From an uncultured Coriobacteriaceae bacterium (GTDB taxonomy: Bacteria > Actinomycetota > Coriobacteriia > Coriobacteriales > UMGS124), in the NCBI GenBank assembly GCA_900539345.1, contig UQBS01000002.1, forward strand, positions 53,377-117,376: a stretch of 64,000 bases of DNA, given 5' to 3'. Position 1 is the first letter of the stretch. Every line of letters begins with the position of its first letter. Positions 35,959 through 45,091 of this stretch are shown in pieces. The notes beneath the pieces were generated by a model. That model did not search any database. It was not told the DNA's origin and worked only from the letters and a program-made list of their open reading frames with translations. A program made the position numbers and the translations under genes.

Positions 35959-36894
35959 ATGCCTGGAATTACGGAGCGGTTGGGTTCGGACGTGCTCGTG
36001 GTGCAGGGTGCCGTGGGCACCTACCTGGCCCAGAAGGGCTTCGAGGGCAACGTGTGCAGCCTCAACCTCGAGGAGCCCGATGCTATCGAGCAGATGCACC
36101 GGCTCTATCGCATCGCGGGCGCCGACTGCGCCGTGACCAACACGTTTTGTGCCACAAGCTCGTGCCTGGCGCAGGAGGGGCTGGCCGGCCAGGTCGGTGC
36201 CATCAACATGGAGGGCGTGCGCTTGGCCCGCGAGGCGGGCTTCCCCCATGTGCTGGCCGCCATGGGCCCATGCGGCGTGCAGGTCGAGCCGGGCAGCGGC
36301 CTGGCTGCGCTTGAGGCACGTGCGTCCTGCGATGAGGCGGCCGCAGCGGCGCAGGCGCAGGGCCCGGCCGTGGGGTACGCGAGCGCCCGCGAGCAGTACC
36401 TGGAGCAGGCGGCTGCCTTGTCGGCTGCGGCGCCCGATGCGATCCTGCTCGAGACCTTCACCTCGCTCGACGACGCCCTGGCGGCGCTCGATGCGGCGCA
36501 GACCGCCTGCGACCTGCCTGTTTTCGCGTGCATGAGCTTCGTGGGGCCCGATGCGCCCGACGCCGCCGAGTGCGCGCGCATCCTTGAGCGCGCCGGTGCC
36601 GCGGCCGTGGGCTGCAACTGCATGGCTCCCGAGGAGACGCTTGCCTGCGTGCGCGCGATGAGGGCCGCCTGTGGGCTGCCGCTCATCGCGCTGCCTTCCG
36701 CGGGTGCCCCCCGTGAGCTGCCGCGTCGTGGTCTTGTTTGGCCGGTGAGCCCCGATGACTTCGCGGTTGCGGCGGCCCGGCTTGTGGCGGCGGGCGCGAG
36801 CCTTGTGGGCTCGTGTTGCGGTTCTACCCCCGCCTGCACGGGTGCGATATACGCCGCCGTGGGTGGGATGGCGTTTCCTGAGGCGCAGGAGTAG
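35959..36894 (+). CDS. Homocysteine S-methyltransferase-family protein
   Basis: 311 residues. VVQGAVGTYL opens the barrel, NTFCATSSCL follows, and the zinc ligands are visible as GCNCMAP (about 213-219) and GSCCGSTP (about 279-286). This is the Pfam S-methyl_trans family, which includes MmuM and the N-terminal domain of MetH; the enzyme transfers a methyl group to homocysteine, from S-methylmethionine or methyltetrahydrofolate. No cobalamin domain is present. The donor cannot be told from sequence. ATG 35959 is preceded by AGAAAGGGG. The terminator at 36902 ends the unit. Confidence 0.85.
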   Translation: MPGITERLGSDVLVVQGAVGTYLAQKGFEGNVCSLNLEEPDAIEQMHRLYRIAGADCAVTNTFCATSSCLAQEGLAGQVGAINMEGVRLAREAGFPHVLAAMGPCGVQVEPGSGLAALEARASCDEAAAAAQAQGPAVGYASAREQYLEQAAALSAAAPDAILLETFTSLDDALAALDAAQTACDLPVFACMSFVGPDAPDAAECARILERAGAAAVGCNCMAPEETLACVRAMRAACGLPLIALPSAGAPRELPRRGLVWPVSPDDFAVAAARLVAAGASLVGSCCGSTPACTGAIYAAVGGMAFPEAQE

Positions 36895-36901
36895 AAGCCT
36901 G

Positions 36902-36938
36902 GCTGTCATGCCGCCTGGGGCGGGGTGACAGCTTTTTT
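36902..36938 (+). terminator. Terminator of the 34229-36894 unit
   Basis: GCTGTCA/TGACAGC with an inner CCGCC/GGCGG step and six T. Confidence 0.88.
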
Positions 36939-37021
36939 GCTGCGCCTTGTGCCGGGGCTCCGAAGCGCCTTGGTGTCCCAGGGCCTGGTGTCCCAGCACC
37001 CTCGCATTGAGGCAGCTGATT

Positions 37022-37040
37022 GTAAAATTGCTTGTTTTAC
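37022..37040. promoter_or_regulatory. GTAAAA-N7-TTTTAC palindrome before the MATE gene
   Basis: A perfect 6-bp inverted repeat 36 bases before the start codon, in an AT-rich patch. It has the size of a dimeric repressor operator. No regulator gene is adjacent. Confidence 0.45.
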
Positions 37041-37076
37041 CTGCACGTTTGATTGACTGTTCGAGGAGTGTTACCC

Positions 37077-38594
37077 GTGACTGATGAGCAAAAGCCTGCA
37101 GCTGTAAGCGTCGCCGGCACAACGGCCGACCCCAACCCGCTTGGGTCGGCACCCGTCCCACGCCTGTTGCTCAAATTCGCCCCGCCCGCCATCCTCTCGA
37201 TGATGGTGAGCGCCGTCTACAACCTTATCGACACCTTCTTCGTGGGTCACGGCGTGGGTGACGCCGGCATTGCGGCCACCACGGTCGCCTTCCCGCTCAT
37301 GATGCTCACGGGTGCCTTCGCCGCGTGGTTCGGCGTGGGCGGCAACGCCATCGCAGCCCTTCGTCTGGGCGAGCGCAAGGTCGAGGAAGCCAACCGCGCC
37401 ATGTCGGTCACGCTGCTCATGCTCATCGTGGTGCCCCTCGCGCTCACGATTGTCGCTGAGCTGTTTCTCACGCCCACGCTCGACTTCTTGGGTGCCACCG
37501 ACACCAACCGCGAGTACTCCCACCAGTTCTGCTCCATCATCCTGGCGGGCTTCACCATCCAGGCCATCGGCCTGGGAATCTCGAACTTCATCCGCACCGA
37601 CGGCGCGCCCAACACCGCGCTTGCCGTGACGTTTGCCGGTGCGGTTGTCTCGGCGTTTGCAAACTACCTGCTCGTCATGGTGATGGGCATGGGCATGGTG
37701 GGTTCGGCCGTCGCCACCGTCATCGGTCAGACCGTGACCACCGTGCTTGTGCTGGCGTACTTCCTGCGCGGCAAGTCCAAGCTCAGCTTCCGCCGCAAGT
37801 TCATCCGTTTCGACGGCCCGATGATTCGCAGCATCACGGCCATCGGCCTGTCGTCGTTCTGCGTGCAGGTAGCCTCGGCGCTTACGTCCTCGATGCTCAA
37901 CCTGCAGATCACCAACCTCGGCGCCACAGACGTCATCGGCGCCGACGGCGGCCTCACGGCCATCGGCACGGTGAACAAGGTCATCTCGCTGCTCTTCTTC
38001 GTTGTCCTGGGCTTCTCCATCGCCGCCCAGCCCATCCTGGGCTACAACTACGGCGCCCAGAACTACCGCCGCGTGCGCAAGGCGCTGTGGTGGACGGTCG
38101 GCGCCGCCATCGTGACGAACCTCATCCTGTGGACGACGTGCCGTGCGCTGTCCGACCAGATCATGCTCTTCTTCAACGTGGGTCACGACCTGCTCGACTT
38201 TGCTGCCCAGAGCCTGCTGTTCATGACGCTCATGTTCCCGGTTGTGCCGTTCCAGGTGGTGTGCTCCAACTACTTCCAGGCCACGGGCCAGCCGATCAAG
38301 GCCACGATCCTCACGCTCACGCGCCAGCTCATCTTCTATCTGCCGGCGCTCTTCATCGTGCCTGCCGTGCTGCCCAACTTCCTGAACCTCACGCCCCTGG
38401 CGGCGCTGCCCCTTGCCCCGGCCTTTGCCGACGCGCTCGCCATCATTGTTACGGGCGTCTTTGTGGCGCGCGAGATGGGGCGTCTTGCGCGCCTGCAGGC
38501 CGAGCACGACAAGCGGGTTGCCGCCCACGAGCAGACGTGGGCCCAGGTGGGCGAGCGTGCTGCTGTGGCGGTCGCTCAGAGCAAGGAGGCATAG
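37077..38594 (+). CDS. MATE-family efflux transporter
   Basis: 505 residues, twelve hydrophobic segments. KFAPPAILSMMVSAVYNLIDTFFVG (split at about residues 33-57), GFSIAAQPILGYNYGAQNY and the internal two-fold symmetry are typical of DinF/NorM-type MATE exporters, which expel drugs or metabolites with Na+ or H+ gradients. The first 30 and last 35 residues are hydrophilic. I chose GTG 37077, as TTCGAGGAG precedes it by eight bases. The short gene at 38598 starts three bases after its stop. Confidence 0.9.
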   Translation: MTDEQKPAAVSVAGTTADPNPLGSAPVPRLLLKFAPPAILSMMVSAVYNLIDTFFVGHGVGDAGIAATTVAFPLMMLTGAFAAWFGVGGNAIAALRLGERKVEEANRAMSVTLLMLIVVPLALTIVAELFLTPTLDFLGATDTNREYSHQFCSIILAGFTIQAIGLGISNFIRTDGAPNTALAVTFAGAVVSAFANYLLVMVMGMGMVGSAVATVIGQTVTTVLVLAYFLRGKSKLSFRRKFIRFDGPMIRSITAIGLSSFCVQVASALTSSMLNLQITNLGATDVIGADGGLTAIGTVNKVISLLFFVVLGFSIAAQPILGYNYGAQNYRRVRKALWWTVGAAIVTNLILWTTCRALSDQIMLFFNVGHDLLDFAAQSLLFMTLMFPVVPFQVVCSNYFQATGQPIKATILTLTRQLIFYLPALFIVPAVLPNFLNLTPLAALPLAPAFADALAIIVTGVFVAREMGRLARLQAEHDKRVAAHEQTWAQVGERAAVAVAQSKEA

Positions 38595-38597
38595 GGC

Positions 38598-38819
38598 ATG
38601 GATGAGAAGAACCTGGTGGAGAAGACAGGCGCGCCGTGCACCGGGGGTGTCGCAGGCACGGCGAAGCCCGGTGCGGCTTCCCCAGCTGCCCCGGCTCCCA
38701 AGCCCAAGCCGGCCTCGCCCTTTGTTCGCGCGGAGAACGAAGACGACGACGGCTACGACCCCTACTCCGACCGTCCTGCGCGCAAAGAGCCCCTCTTCGA
38801 GCGCGACCCCTGGGCGTAA
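38598..38819 (+). CDS. Small disordered protein downstream of the MATE gene, 73 aa
   Basis: No family recognised. The peptide is rich in Ala, Pro, Gly and Lys (PAAPAPKPKPASP), then turns acidic (AENEDDDGYDPYSDRP) and ends RKEPLFERDPWA. No membrane segment. It is credible as a gene because AAGGAGG is ideally placed before ATG 38598, it follows the MATE stop by three bases, and its codon use matches its neighbours. It is probably cotranslated with the transporter. A role cannot be stated. Confidence 0.65.
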   Translation: MDEKNLVEKTGAPCTGGVAGTAKPGAASPAAPAPKPKPASPFVRAENEDDDGYDPYSDRPARKEPLFERDPWA

Positions 38820-39046
38820 GGAACCGGTCGCGCGGCCTGCGCGCTGAGGCCGAACGGTTGGCTGTGCGGCATGGCTTACTCCGTGCGTTATGGCTGGAGT
38901 GAGGCTGTTCGGCGAGGGTGCTTGCGCCGTGCGTGGTAGAGTTTTGTGTACGTGGTATCTGCGGTTGCCGTCTTGGCGAGTTTCATCTCAAGGCGTCGCG
39001 ACCGTCCTGTGATTGTCATGCTTGCTTGTATATGGAGGACATCTCA

Positions 39047-39943
39047 ATGAAAGCAATCATTCCTGCCGCTGGCCTGGGCACGCGCTTCCTTCCTGCGACG
39101 CATCTCGTTCCCAAGGAGATGCTGCCGGTGCTCGACCGCCCGGTCATCCAGCATGTGGCTGAGGAGGCCCTCGCCGCGCCCGAGTGCGACGGCTGCGTCA
39201 TCGTGACCTCCGTGACCAAACCCCTCATCGAGGGCAACTTCACTCCCGACCCCGCCTATTCCGAGATGCTGCGCGGCCGCGGCAAGGACAAGTATGCCGA
39301 TGCCGTCGACCATGCCGGCTCGCTGCCTGTTTCCTATGTCTACCAGGAGGAACCGCTCGGCCTGGGTCACGCCGTGCTGTGCGCCGCCCCCCAGACGGGC
39401 GACGACGCCTTCTACGTGCTGCTCGGCGACGTCGTGGTGCCCGAGCACACCATCCTGCCCAAGCTCGCCGAGGTGAGCCGCGCTCACAACGGCGCGAGCG
39501 TCATCGCCGTCGTGGCTGTGCCCGACTCCGAGGTCTCGCGTTTCGGCATTGTGGGCGGCCAGTTTGTGGGCACGCTCGCCGGCGCCGAGGGTGCCGCAGC
39601 CAACGAGCCCGGCGCCGTGTGGAAGATCGACCAGATGGTTGAGAAGCCGGCCCTTGAGGACGCCCCCTCCAACCTGGCCATCTTCGGCCGCTACCTGCTC
39701 TCCGCCAAGGTCATGGAGCTGCTCGCGACTCAGGAGCCCGGCAAGGGCAACGAGATCCAGCTCACTGACGCTCTTGTGCGCGCCCTGGCCGAGGAGGAGA
39801 TGTACGCCGTGGTCATCGACCTCGCCGAGGGCTATGACACGGGCACCATTCCCAACCTCATTGCCGCCAACGTGCGCATGGCCCTGGCCGACGAGCGTTA
39901 CGCCGCCAGCCTGCGCGAGGTTCTCGGCGACGTGCTCGCCTAA
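39047..39943 (+). CDS. galU: UTP-glucose-1-phosphate uridylyltransferase
   Basis: 298 residues, normal length. MKAIIPAAGLGTRFLPATHLVPKEMLPV carries the nucleotide loop and the catalytic Lys; FVLLGDVVVPE-like text (here YVLLGDVVVPE) and GYDTGTIPNLI follow. It makes UDP-glucose from glucose-1-phosphate and UTP for envelope glycans. Small changes from the usual text are H for K after PAT and L for K in ATHLVPKE. TGGAGG lies eight bases before ATG 39047. The gene is monocistronic and ends at the terminator at 39966. Confidence 0.94.
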   Translation: MKAIIPAAGLGTRFLPATHLVPKEMLPVLDRPVIQHVAEEALAAPECDGCVIVTSVTKPLIEGNFTPDPAYSEMLRGRGKDKYADAVDHAGSLPVSYVYQEEPLGLGHAVLCAAPQTGDDAFYVLLGDVVVPEHTILPKLAEVSRAHNGASVIAVVAVPDSEVSRFGIVGGQFVGTLAGAEGAAANEPGAVWKIDQMVEKPALEDAPSNLAIFGRYLLSAKVMELLATQEPGKGNEIQLTDALVRALAEEEMYAVVIDLAEGYDTGTIPNLIAANVRMALADERYAASLREVLGDVLA

Positions 39944-39965
39944 GGCCGTATATCTCCCCGCACTG

Positions 39966-39998
39966 AAGGGCGCGTCCAATTGTGGGCGCGCCCTTTTG
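39966..39998 (+). terminator. Terminator of galU
   Basis: AAGGGCGCG/CGCGCCCTT stem followed by TTTGTTT. Confidence 0.85.
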
Positions 39999-40084
39999 TT
40001 TCCAGGTTGCAACCGTTACGGCCCTTTTGGCGTGGTTTTGCTACCATGGCCTCGCAAAACTTTATGAGACAAAGGAGCTTCCCC

Positions 40085-41530
40085 ATGGACGATACTCAGC
40101 TCATTTCTAATATCGAGGCATACGTCGAGCGCGTGTGGCCCGCTGTGGTCGAGGACCTGGCCGCGCTTGTGGCCATTCCCAGCGTGGCCGAGTCCGACAA
40201 GGCCGAGGAAGGTGCCCCCTACGGCCCCGAGGCAAAGCGCGCCCTCACCTGCGCGCTCGACATGGCGAAGCGCCTGGGCCTGGAGCCTCACGACATGGAC
40301 GGCTACATCGGCTATGCCGACCTGCCCGGCAAGAGCGCCACGCAGATCGCCACTATCGCGCACGTCGACGTGGTGCCGGCCGGTGTGGGTTGGACCCAGG
40401 ACCCCTTCACCATGACCGAGCGCGAGGGCTATCTCCTTGGGCGCGGCGTGATTGACGACAAGGGTCCGGCTGTCCTCACTGCGTATATGGCCCGTTACTT
40501 CATCGAGCGCGGTGAGACGCTGCCCTACAGCCTGCGTCTCATCTTCGGCAGCGACGAGGAAGTCGGCATGACCGACGTCGATCACTACCTGTCGGTGCAT
40601 GAAAGCCCTGCTTTCCTCTTTACGCCCGACGCGAGCTTTCCCGCCGGCGTGGGCGAGAAGGGCCACTGCGGCGGCACGTTTACCTCTCCCGCGCTTGAGG
40701 GCGGCCTGCTCGTCGCGCTCGAGGGCGGCACGGTGACCAACGCCATCCCTGGCCTGGCGCAGGCTTGGGTCCTGGCTGATGCCGCCACGTTGCCCCAGGT
40801 AGAGGGCATCGAGGTTGCTGCCTGCACGGCAGCTGACCTGCCCGAGGGCACGAAGGCCCCCGCGGCTGGCTCCGCACTTGCCTGCATCACCGCGCATGGC
40901 AAGGGTGGGCATGCCTCGCTTCCCGAGGGCACGCACAATGCCATCGGCATGTTGGTGAACTACCTCCTGCGTGCCGACCTCGTCGAGGGCGCTGAGCGCG
41001 ACTACCTCGAGCTTCTTTCCCAGCTGCATGCCTCCACGGATGGTTCGAGCGTGGGCATCGACGCAACCGACGACCTTTTCGACCCGCTCACCTGCATCGG
41101 CGGCACCATCCACAAGAAGGCGGGTCGCATCGAGCAGACCATCGACATCCGCTACCCCAAGTCCACCACCACGGCTCACATGGTGCCCATCCTCGAGGAG
41201 CTTGCGACCAAGCATGGATCTGTGTTCACGCTGACCTCCGACGCCGTGCCCTTCTATGTGGCGCCCGACCACCCTGCCATCCAGGCACTCATCGGCGCGT
41301 ACAACGAGTTCACGGGCAAGCAGGCCGAGCCCGTCACCATGGGCGGCGGCACGTATGCTCGCAAGTTCGCCTGCGCGGCGAGCTTTGGCCCCGAGGAGCC
41401 CGGCGAGGAATTCCCGAGCTTCGTGGGCTCCATGCACGGTCCCGACGAGGGTGTTTCCGTTGAGCTGCTCCAGCGCTCGCTCAAGATTTACATCTACGCC
41501 CTCGCCAAGCTCATGGAGCTGGAGTTCTAG
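40085..41530 (+). CDS. pepV: M20-family dipeptidase, PepV/Sapep type
   Basis: 481 residues. Metal-binding landmarks are ATIAHVDVVPAG (His and Asp), GRGVIDDKGPA, and FGSDEEVGMTD; near the end MGGGTYARKF is the PepV/Sapep signature. These enzymes hydrolyse dipeptides with two divalent metal ions, often Mn or Zn, in the cytoplasm. With CstA it fits growth on peptides. AAGGAG lies seven bases upstream of ATG 40085. It stands alone between galU and the region of inverted repeats at 41628. Confidence 0.93.
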   Translation: MDDTQLISNIEAYVERVWPAVVEDLAALVAIPSVAESDKAEEGAPYGPEAKRALTCALDMAKRLGLEPHDMDGYIGYADLPGKSATQIATIAHVDVVPAGVGWTQDPFTMTEREGYLLGRGVIDDKGPAVLTAYMARYFIERGETLPYSLRLIFGSDEEVGMTDVDHYLSVHESPAFLFTPDASFPAGVGEKGHCGGTFTSPALEGGLLVALEGGTVTNAIPGLAQAWVLADAATLPQVEGIEVAACTAADLPEGTKAPAAGSALACITAHGKGGHASLPEGTHNAIGMLVNYLLRADLVEGAERDYLELLSQLHASTDGSSVGIDATDDLFDPLTCIGGTIHKKAGRIEQTIDIRYPKSTTTAHMVPILEELATKHGSVFTLTSDAVPFYVAPDHPAIQALIGAYNEFTGKQAEPVTMGGGTYARKFACAASFGPEEPGEEFPSFVGSMHGPDEGVSVELLQRSLKIYIYALAKLMELEF

Positions 41531-41627
41531 CTAGCGTATGGGTTGCTGGGGTGCAGAATCCGCGTGCGGCCGTACCGCGCGGGGCATTCTGCGCCCCAAA
41601 GGTTCGGGTTCGGTTTAAAAAATGAGG

Positions 41628-41750
41628 GCATGTTTGCGTTTTAATTTGACTGACTAGAGTTGCCCGGAAATCGGCAAGCCATCTAGCTGGTAGAACGTTG
41701 AGCGTCTTGCTTTGGATGCTGAGCGGGTTCGATTTAAAACGCAAACATGC
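41628..41750. promoter_or_regulatory. 17-bp perfect inverted repeat before the glutamate-cysteine ligase gene
   Basis: GCATGTTTGCGTTTTAA (41628-41644) and its exact complement (41734-41750) are 89 bases apart. Each arm also has a CGGGTTCG(G/A)TTTAAAA copy near it in direct orientation (about 41604 and 41723). The right arm is followed by GTCGTTTTTT, so a folded transcript would look like a long-armed terminator or attenuator 50 bases before the start codon at 41802. Confidence 0.6.
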
Positions 41751-41801
41751 GTCGTTTTTTGCGCGACGAGGCGTGGCGCAGGTGTAGAAGGGGCCGTTGC
41801 G

Positions 41802-43103
41802 ATGCTGCATGTGGACAACGAGAATGTGCGGACGCACCTCTTCGAGGGCAATTTCGGGCTGGAGCGCGAGAACCTGCGCGTGACGCCCGAGGGGTTTCTC
41901 GCCCAGACGCCCAACCCCTTCGGTGGCCACGGCCATATCGTGCGGGACTTCTCCGAGATACAGTGCGAGATCAACACGGGTATCTCGGGCAGCCCTGGGG
42001 CATGCGTGGCCGAGCTTGTCGGCTACGATGCGGTCGAGCAGCGCACGCTTGCTGCCATGGAGCCCCCCGAGCTGCTCTGGCCGTTCTCGAACCCGCCCTA
42101 CATCAGAAGCGAGAACGACGTTCCCATCGCGCAGTTCTGCGACGAGCAGGCCGAGAAGACGGTCTACCGCCAGTATCTTTCCGACCGTTATGGGCGATAC
42201 AAGATGGTCTTCAGCGGCATCCACTTCAACTTCTCGTTTACCGATGCGCTGCTTGAGGCGAACTGTGTCGCAGCCGGTGGGACCGACTTTGCCGCCTACA
42301 AGGATGCGTTCTACCTCGACTTGGCGCAGAAGGCGGTGGCTTTTGGCTGGATTATGACCGCCGTGACGGCCGCGAGCCCGCTGCTTGATTCGTCCTATGC
42401 CGAGAAGGCACTCTTCGGCGACGACCTCTACCTGGGCATGGGGAGCGTGCGCTGCAGTGAGCTGGGATATTGGAACGAGTTCACGCCCATCTTGGACTAC
42501 TCGAGCATTGCAGCCTATGCCGCGCGCATCCAGGCCTACGTTGACCAGGGGCTCATTCGTCAGCCCAGCGAGCTCTACTATCCCGTGCGCGTGAAGCCGC
42601 GCGGCGCCTATGGCATCGACACGCTGCGTCCGGGCAACACGAGCCACATCGAGCTGCGCATGTTCGACCTCAACCCCCTGTATCCGGCAGGGGTCAACGA
42701 GGCCGACGTGTACTTTGCCCAGCTCTTCCTCGTGTGGCTTGCAAGCTTGCCGGCAATGCGCCTTACGGGCGCCCAACAGATCCAAGCGGCGGCGAACTTC
42801 AAGCGAGCGGCCCACTACGACCTGCGCACCGTGAAGATTGACGTGCCGGGCTGGGGTGTGGACTCCGTCTCGCATTCGGCCATGCGCCTGCTTGCCGAGA
42901 TGAAGGCGTTCCTGCGTCGCGTGGATGCGCCTCAGAAGGCCTTCGACTGCCTGGCTTACCAGCGTCGCAAGTTCACCGACCCCGACGAGGCGCGCTACAC
43001 CCACATCGTGCGCGAGCGCTTCTCGGGCGGCTTTGTGCAAAAAGGCCTCGACCTGGCAAAGAAATACCAGGTCGAGGCCTTGAAAGGGCCTATGGTGCAG
43101 TAA
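41802..43103 (+). CDS. gshA: Glutamate-cysteine ligase
   Basis: 433 residues. FGLERENLRVTPEG and SEIQCEINTG open the active site; FSGIHFNFSF and SELYYPVRVKPRG follow. This is the N-terminal ligase type of bifunctional GshF (gamma-glutamylcysteine synthetase), which joins glutamate to cysteine with ATP. The ATP-grasp glutathione-synthetase half of GshF is missing, so the product would be gamma-glutamylcysteine unless a separate enzyme exists. ATG 41802 has AGAAGGGG eleven bases upstream; the open frame to 41712 overlaps the inverted repeat. It converges with thrH. Confidence 0.88.
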   Translation: MLHVDNENVRTHLFEGNFGLERENLRVTPEGFLAQTPNPFGGHGHIVRDFSEIQCEINTGISGSPGACVAELVGYDAVEQRTLAAMEPPELLWPFSNPPYIRSENDVPIAQFCDEQAEKTVYRQYLSDRYGRYKMVFSGIHFNFSFTDALLEANCVAAGGTDFAAYKDAFYLDLAQKAVAFGWIMTAVTAASPLLDSSYAEKALFGDDLYLGMGSVRCSELGYWNEFTPILDYSSIAAYAARIQAYVDQGLIRQPSELYYPVRVKPRGAYGIDTLRPGNTSHIELRMFDLNPLYPAGVNEADVYFAQLFLVWLASLPAMRLTGAQQIQAAANFKRAAHYDLRTVKIDVPGWGVDSVSHSAMRLLAEMKAFLRRVDAPQKAFDCLAYQRRKFTDPDEARYTHIVRERFSGGFVQKGLDLAKKYQVEALKGPMVQ

Positions 43104-43114
43104 GGGCGCGAGCC

Positions 43115-43714
43115 TTACAGTGCCGCTTTGACGGCCTTGAGAAGCTCGCCGTAGTCCTCGAAGGCAGGAACCTCGGGGTGGCTGGCCTGAATCTCAGGCG
43201 TGGAGCGGAACAGGAACCCTGCCTTGCTGGCCTCGATCATGCCCAGGTCGTTGTAGGAGTCACCGAAGGCTATGGTGTCGTAGCCGCAGGAATGCAGGGC
43301 CTGCACTGTCGTGAGCTTGGAAGGCGTGCAGCGCATTTTGTAGCCGGTGATGCGGCCGTTGGGGGCAACTTCGAGCGTGTTGCACATGATGGTAGGCCAG
43401 CCGAGCTTGCGCATGAGGGGCTGGGCGAACTGCTCGAAGGTGTCGGACAGGATGATGACCTGCGTCGTCGCGCGCAGCTCGTCGAGAAACTCGCGGGCGC
43501 CCTCAAGGGGCTCGATGGTCTCGATGACCTGCTGAATCTCCCTGATGCCCATGTTGTGCTCGGCGAGCACGCCCAGGCGCCACTTCATGAGCTTGTCGTA
43601 GTCGGGCTCGTCGCGCGTGGTGCGCGTCAGCTCGGGGATGTTGGCCGCACGGGCGAACTCAATCCAAATCTCAGGAACGAGCACGCCTTCCAGGTCGGTG
43701 CAAACGATGTTCAT
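43115..43714 (-). CDS. thrH: Phosphoserine phosphatase / homoserine phosphotransferase ThrH
   Basis: 199 residues. Motif I reads CTDLEGVLVP, with the Glu that is typical of ThrH in place of the second Asp of SerB; ILSDTFEQF and AFGDSYNDLGMI are motifs II and III. ThrH hydrolyses phosphoserine and can pass phosphate to homoserine. With SerA and SerC just upstream it completes serine synthesis from 3-phosphoglycerate. A terminator-like hairpin at 43746-43776 separates it from serA, so its expression may be partly independent. Confidence 0.92.
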   Translation of the reverse strand: MNIVCTDLEGVLVPEIWIEFARAANIPELTRTTRDEPDYDKLMKWRLGVLAEHNMGIREIQQVIETIEPLEGAREFLDELRATTQVIILSDTFEQFAQPLMRKLGWPTIMCNTLEVAPNGRITGYKMRCTPSKLTTVQALHSCGYDTIAFGDSYNDLGMIEASKAGFLFRSTPEIQASHPEVPAFEDYGELLKAVKAAL

Positions 43715-43745
43715 GCCAAGGGTCCTTCCACATCGAGGGAATATG

Positions 43746-43776
43746 AAAAGGGGCGCACCGCCAGGCGCGCCCCTCG
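43746..43776 (-). terminator. Terminator or attenuator between serA and thrH
   Basis: On the minus strand GGGGCGCGCC and GGTGCGCCCC pair, followed by TTTTC. A fragment of the mosaic palindromic repeat (GCGCATCAGGTTCCGCATCACG, 43779-43800, read in two parts) adjoins it. Confidence 0.7.
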
Positions 43777-43805
43777 CAGCGCATCAGGTTCCGCATCACG
43801 CCTTG

Positions 43806-44969
43806 CTATTTCACGACGCGGACACGATACATGCCGGGGATGGCCTTCAGTGCCTCCACCGTCGCCTCGGTGGCGGGCTCGCCCAGGTCGAAGAGGGTGT
43901 AGGCGTTGTCGCCAAGCGACTCGTTGGCCATACGCGTGATGTTGACGCCCTGGGCGGCAAGCGCAGCCGTGAGCTGGCCGATCATGTTGGGAATGTTGGC
44001 GTGCAGGGCCGCGATGCGGCCGGCGTCGCGGCACACGCCCATGTGGACGGCCGGGTAGTTCACCGAGTTGGTGATGTTGCCGTTCTTCAGGTAGTCCTTG
44101 AGCTGGGCGACTGCCATGGTGGCGCAGTTCTCCTCGGCCTCGGCGGTGCCGGCGCCGGCGTGGGGCGTCACGACGGTGTTGGGCATGCGCAGCACCTTGG
44201 GCGTGCAGAAGTCGGTGAAGAACTGCTTGATCTTGCCCGAGCGAAGCGCGGCGTCCACGGCGTCCTCGTCGACGAGCGTCTCGCGGGAGTAGTTGAAGAG
44301 CTTCACGCCGTCGGGCATGGCGTCGATCTGCTGCTTGCCGATGAGGCCCCAGGTGTCGGGCTCGCTGGGCACGTGCACGGTGACGTACTCGCTCCTGGCG
44401 CACAGGTCGTTGAGGTCGTCGAGGCGCACGACCTCGCGGGAGAGCTGCCAGGCGTCCTTCACGGCGATATAGGGGTCGTAGCCGTAGACCTTCATGCCCA
44501 GGTCAACCAGGGCGTTTGCAACCTTGGAGCCCACGTTGCCCAGGCCGATGACGCCCACGGTGCGGCCCTTGATCTCCTGGCCCACGAAGGCCTTCTTGGC
44601 GGCTTCGGCGTGCACGTAGGCATCCGGGTCCTCCTCGTGGTCGCGGCACCACTTGATGCCGCCGAGCACGTCGCGGCTTGCCATCATGAAGAGGCAGACC
44701 ATGAGCTCCTTCACAGCGTTGGAGTTGGCGCCGGGGGTGTTGAAGACGACGACGCCCTGGCGCGCGAAGCGCTCGATTGGGATGTTGTTGAAGCCGGCGC
44801 CGGCGCGTGCGATGGCCTCGATGCCCTGGGGCAGCGTCATCTCGTGCATAGAGGAGCTGCGGATGATGATGCCCTCGGCGTCATTGATGTCGTCGACAAT
44901 CTCATAGCCTTCGCCCAGGTCGGTGAGGCCCTTCTTCGTGATGTTGTCGATGGTCTTGACCTTGCGCAT
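43806..44969 (-). CDS. serA: D-3-phosphoglycerate dehydrogenase with C-terminal ACT domain
   Basis: 387 residues, the short SerA class. The NAD fold is GRTVGVIGLGNVGSKVANAL; catalytic Arg, Glu and His are expected in the SSS and PHAGAGTAEAE segments. Residues about 315-387 form an ACT domain (NIPNMIGQLTAALAAQGVNI), which in this family senses serine. It oxidises 3-phosphoglycerate to 3-phosphohydroxypyruvate. I chose ATG 44969, nine bases after GAAGGG; the ATG at 44978 overlaps the ribosome site. serC lies 122 bases upstream. Confidence 0.93.
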   Translation of the reverse strand: MRKVKTIDNITKKGLTDLGEGYEIVDDINDAEGIIIRSSSMHEMTLPQGIEAIARAGAGFNNIPIERFARQGVVVFNTPGANSNAVKELMVCLFMMASRDVLGGIKWCRDHEEDPDAYVHAEAAKKAFVGQEIKGRTVGVIGLGNVGSKVANALVDLGMKVYGYDPYIAVKDAWQLSREVVRLDDLNDLCARSEYVTVHVPSEPDTWGLIGKQQIDAMPDGVKLFNYSRETLVDEDAVDAALRSGKIKQFFTDFCTPKVLRMPNTVVTPHAGAGTAEAEENCATMAVAQLKDYLKNGNITNSVNYPAVHMGVCRDAGRIAALHANIPNMIGQLTAALAAQGVNITRMANESLGDNAYTLFDLGEPATEATVEALKAIPGMYRVRVVK

Positions 44970-45091
44970 GTAGATCATCCCTTCGTGTGGGGCGGGCTAG
45001 GGTGCCTGCCGTTCGCTGTATGTGTGGGGCGCCCCCGGCCGTGCCGGGTCGCCTATTGTTTTTCGGTGCGATACGCGCGATGCGCGCGCGT

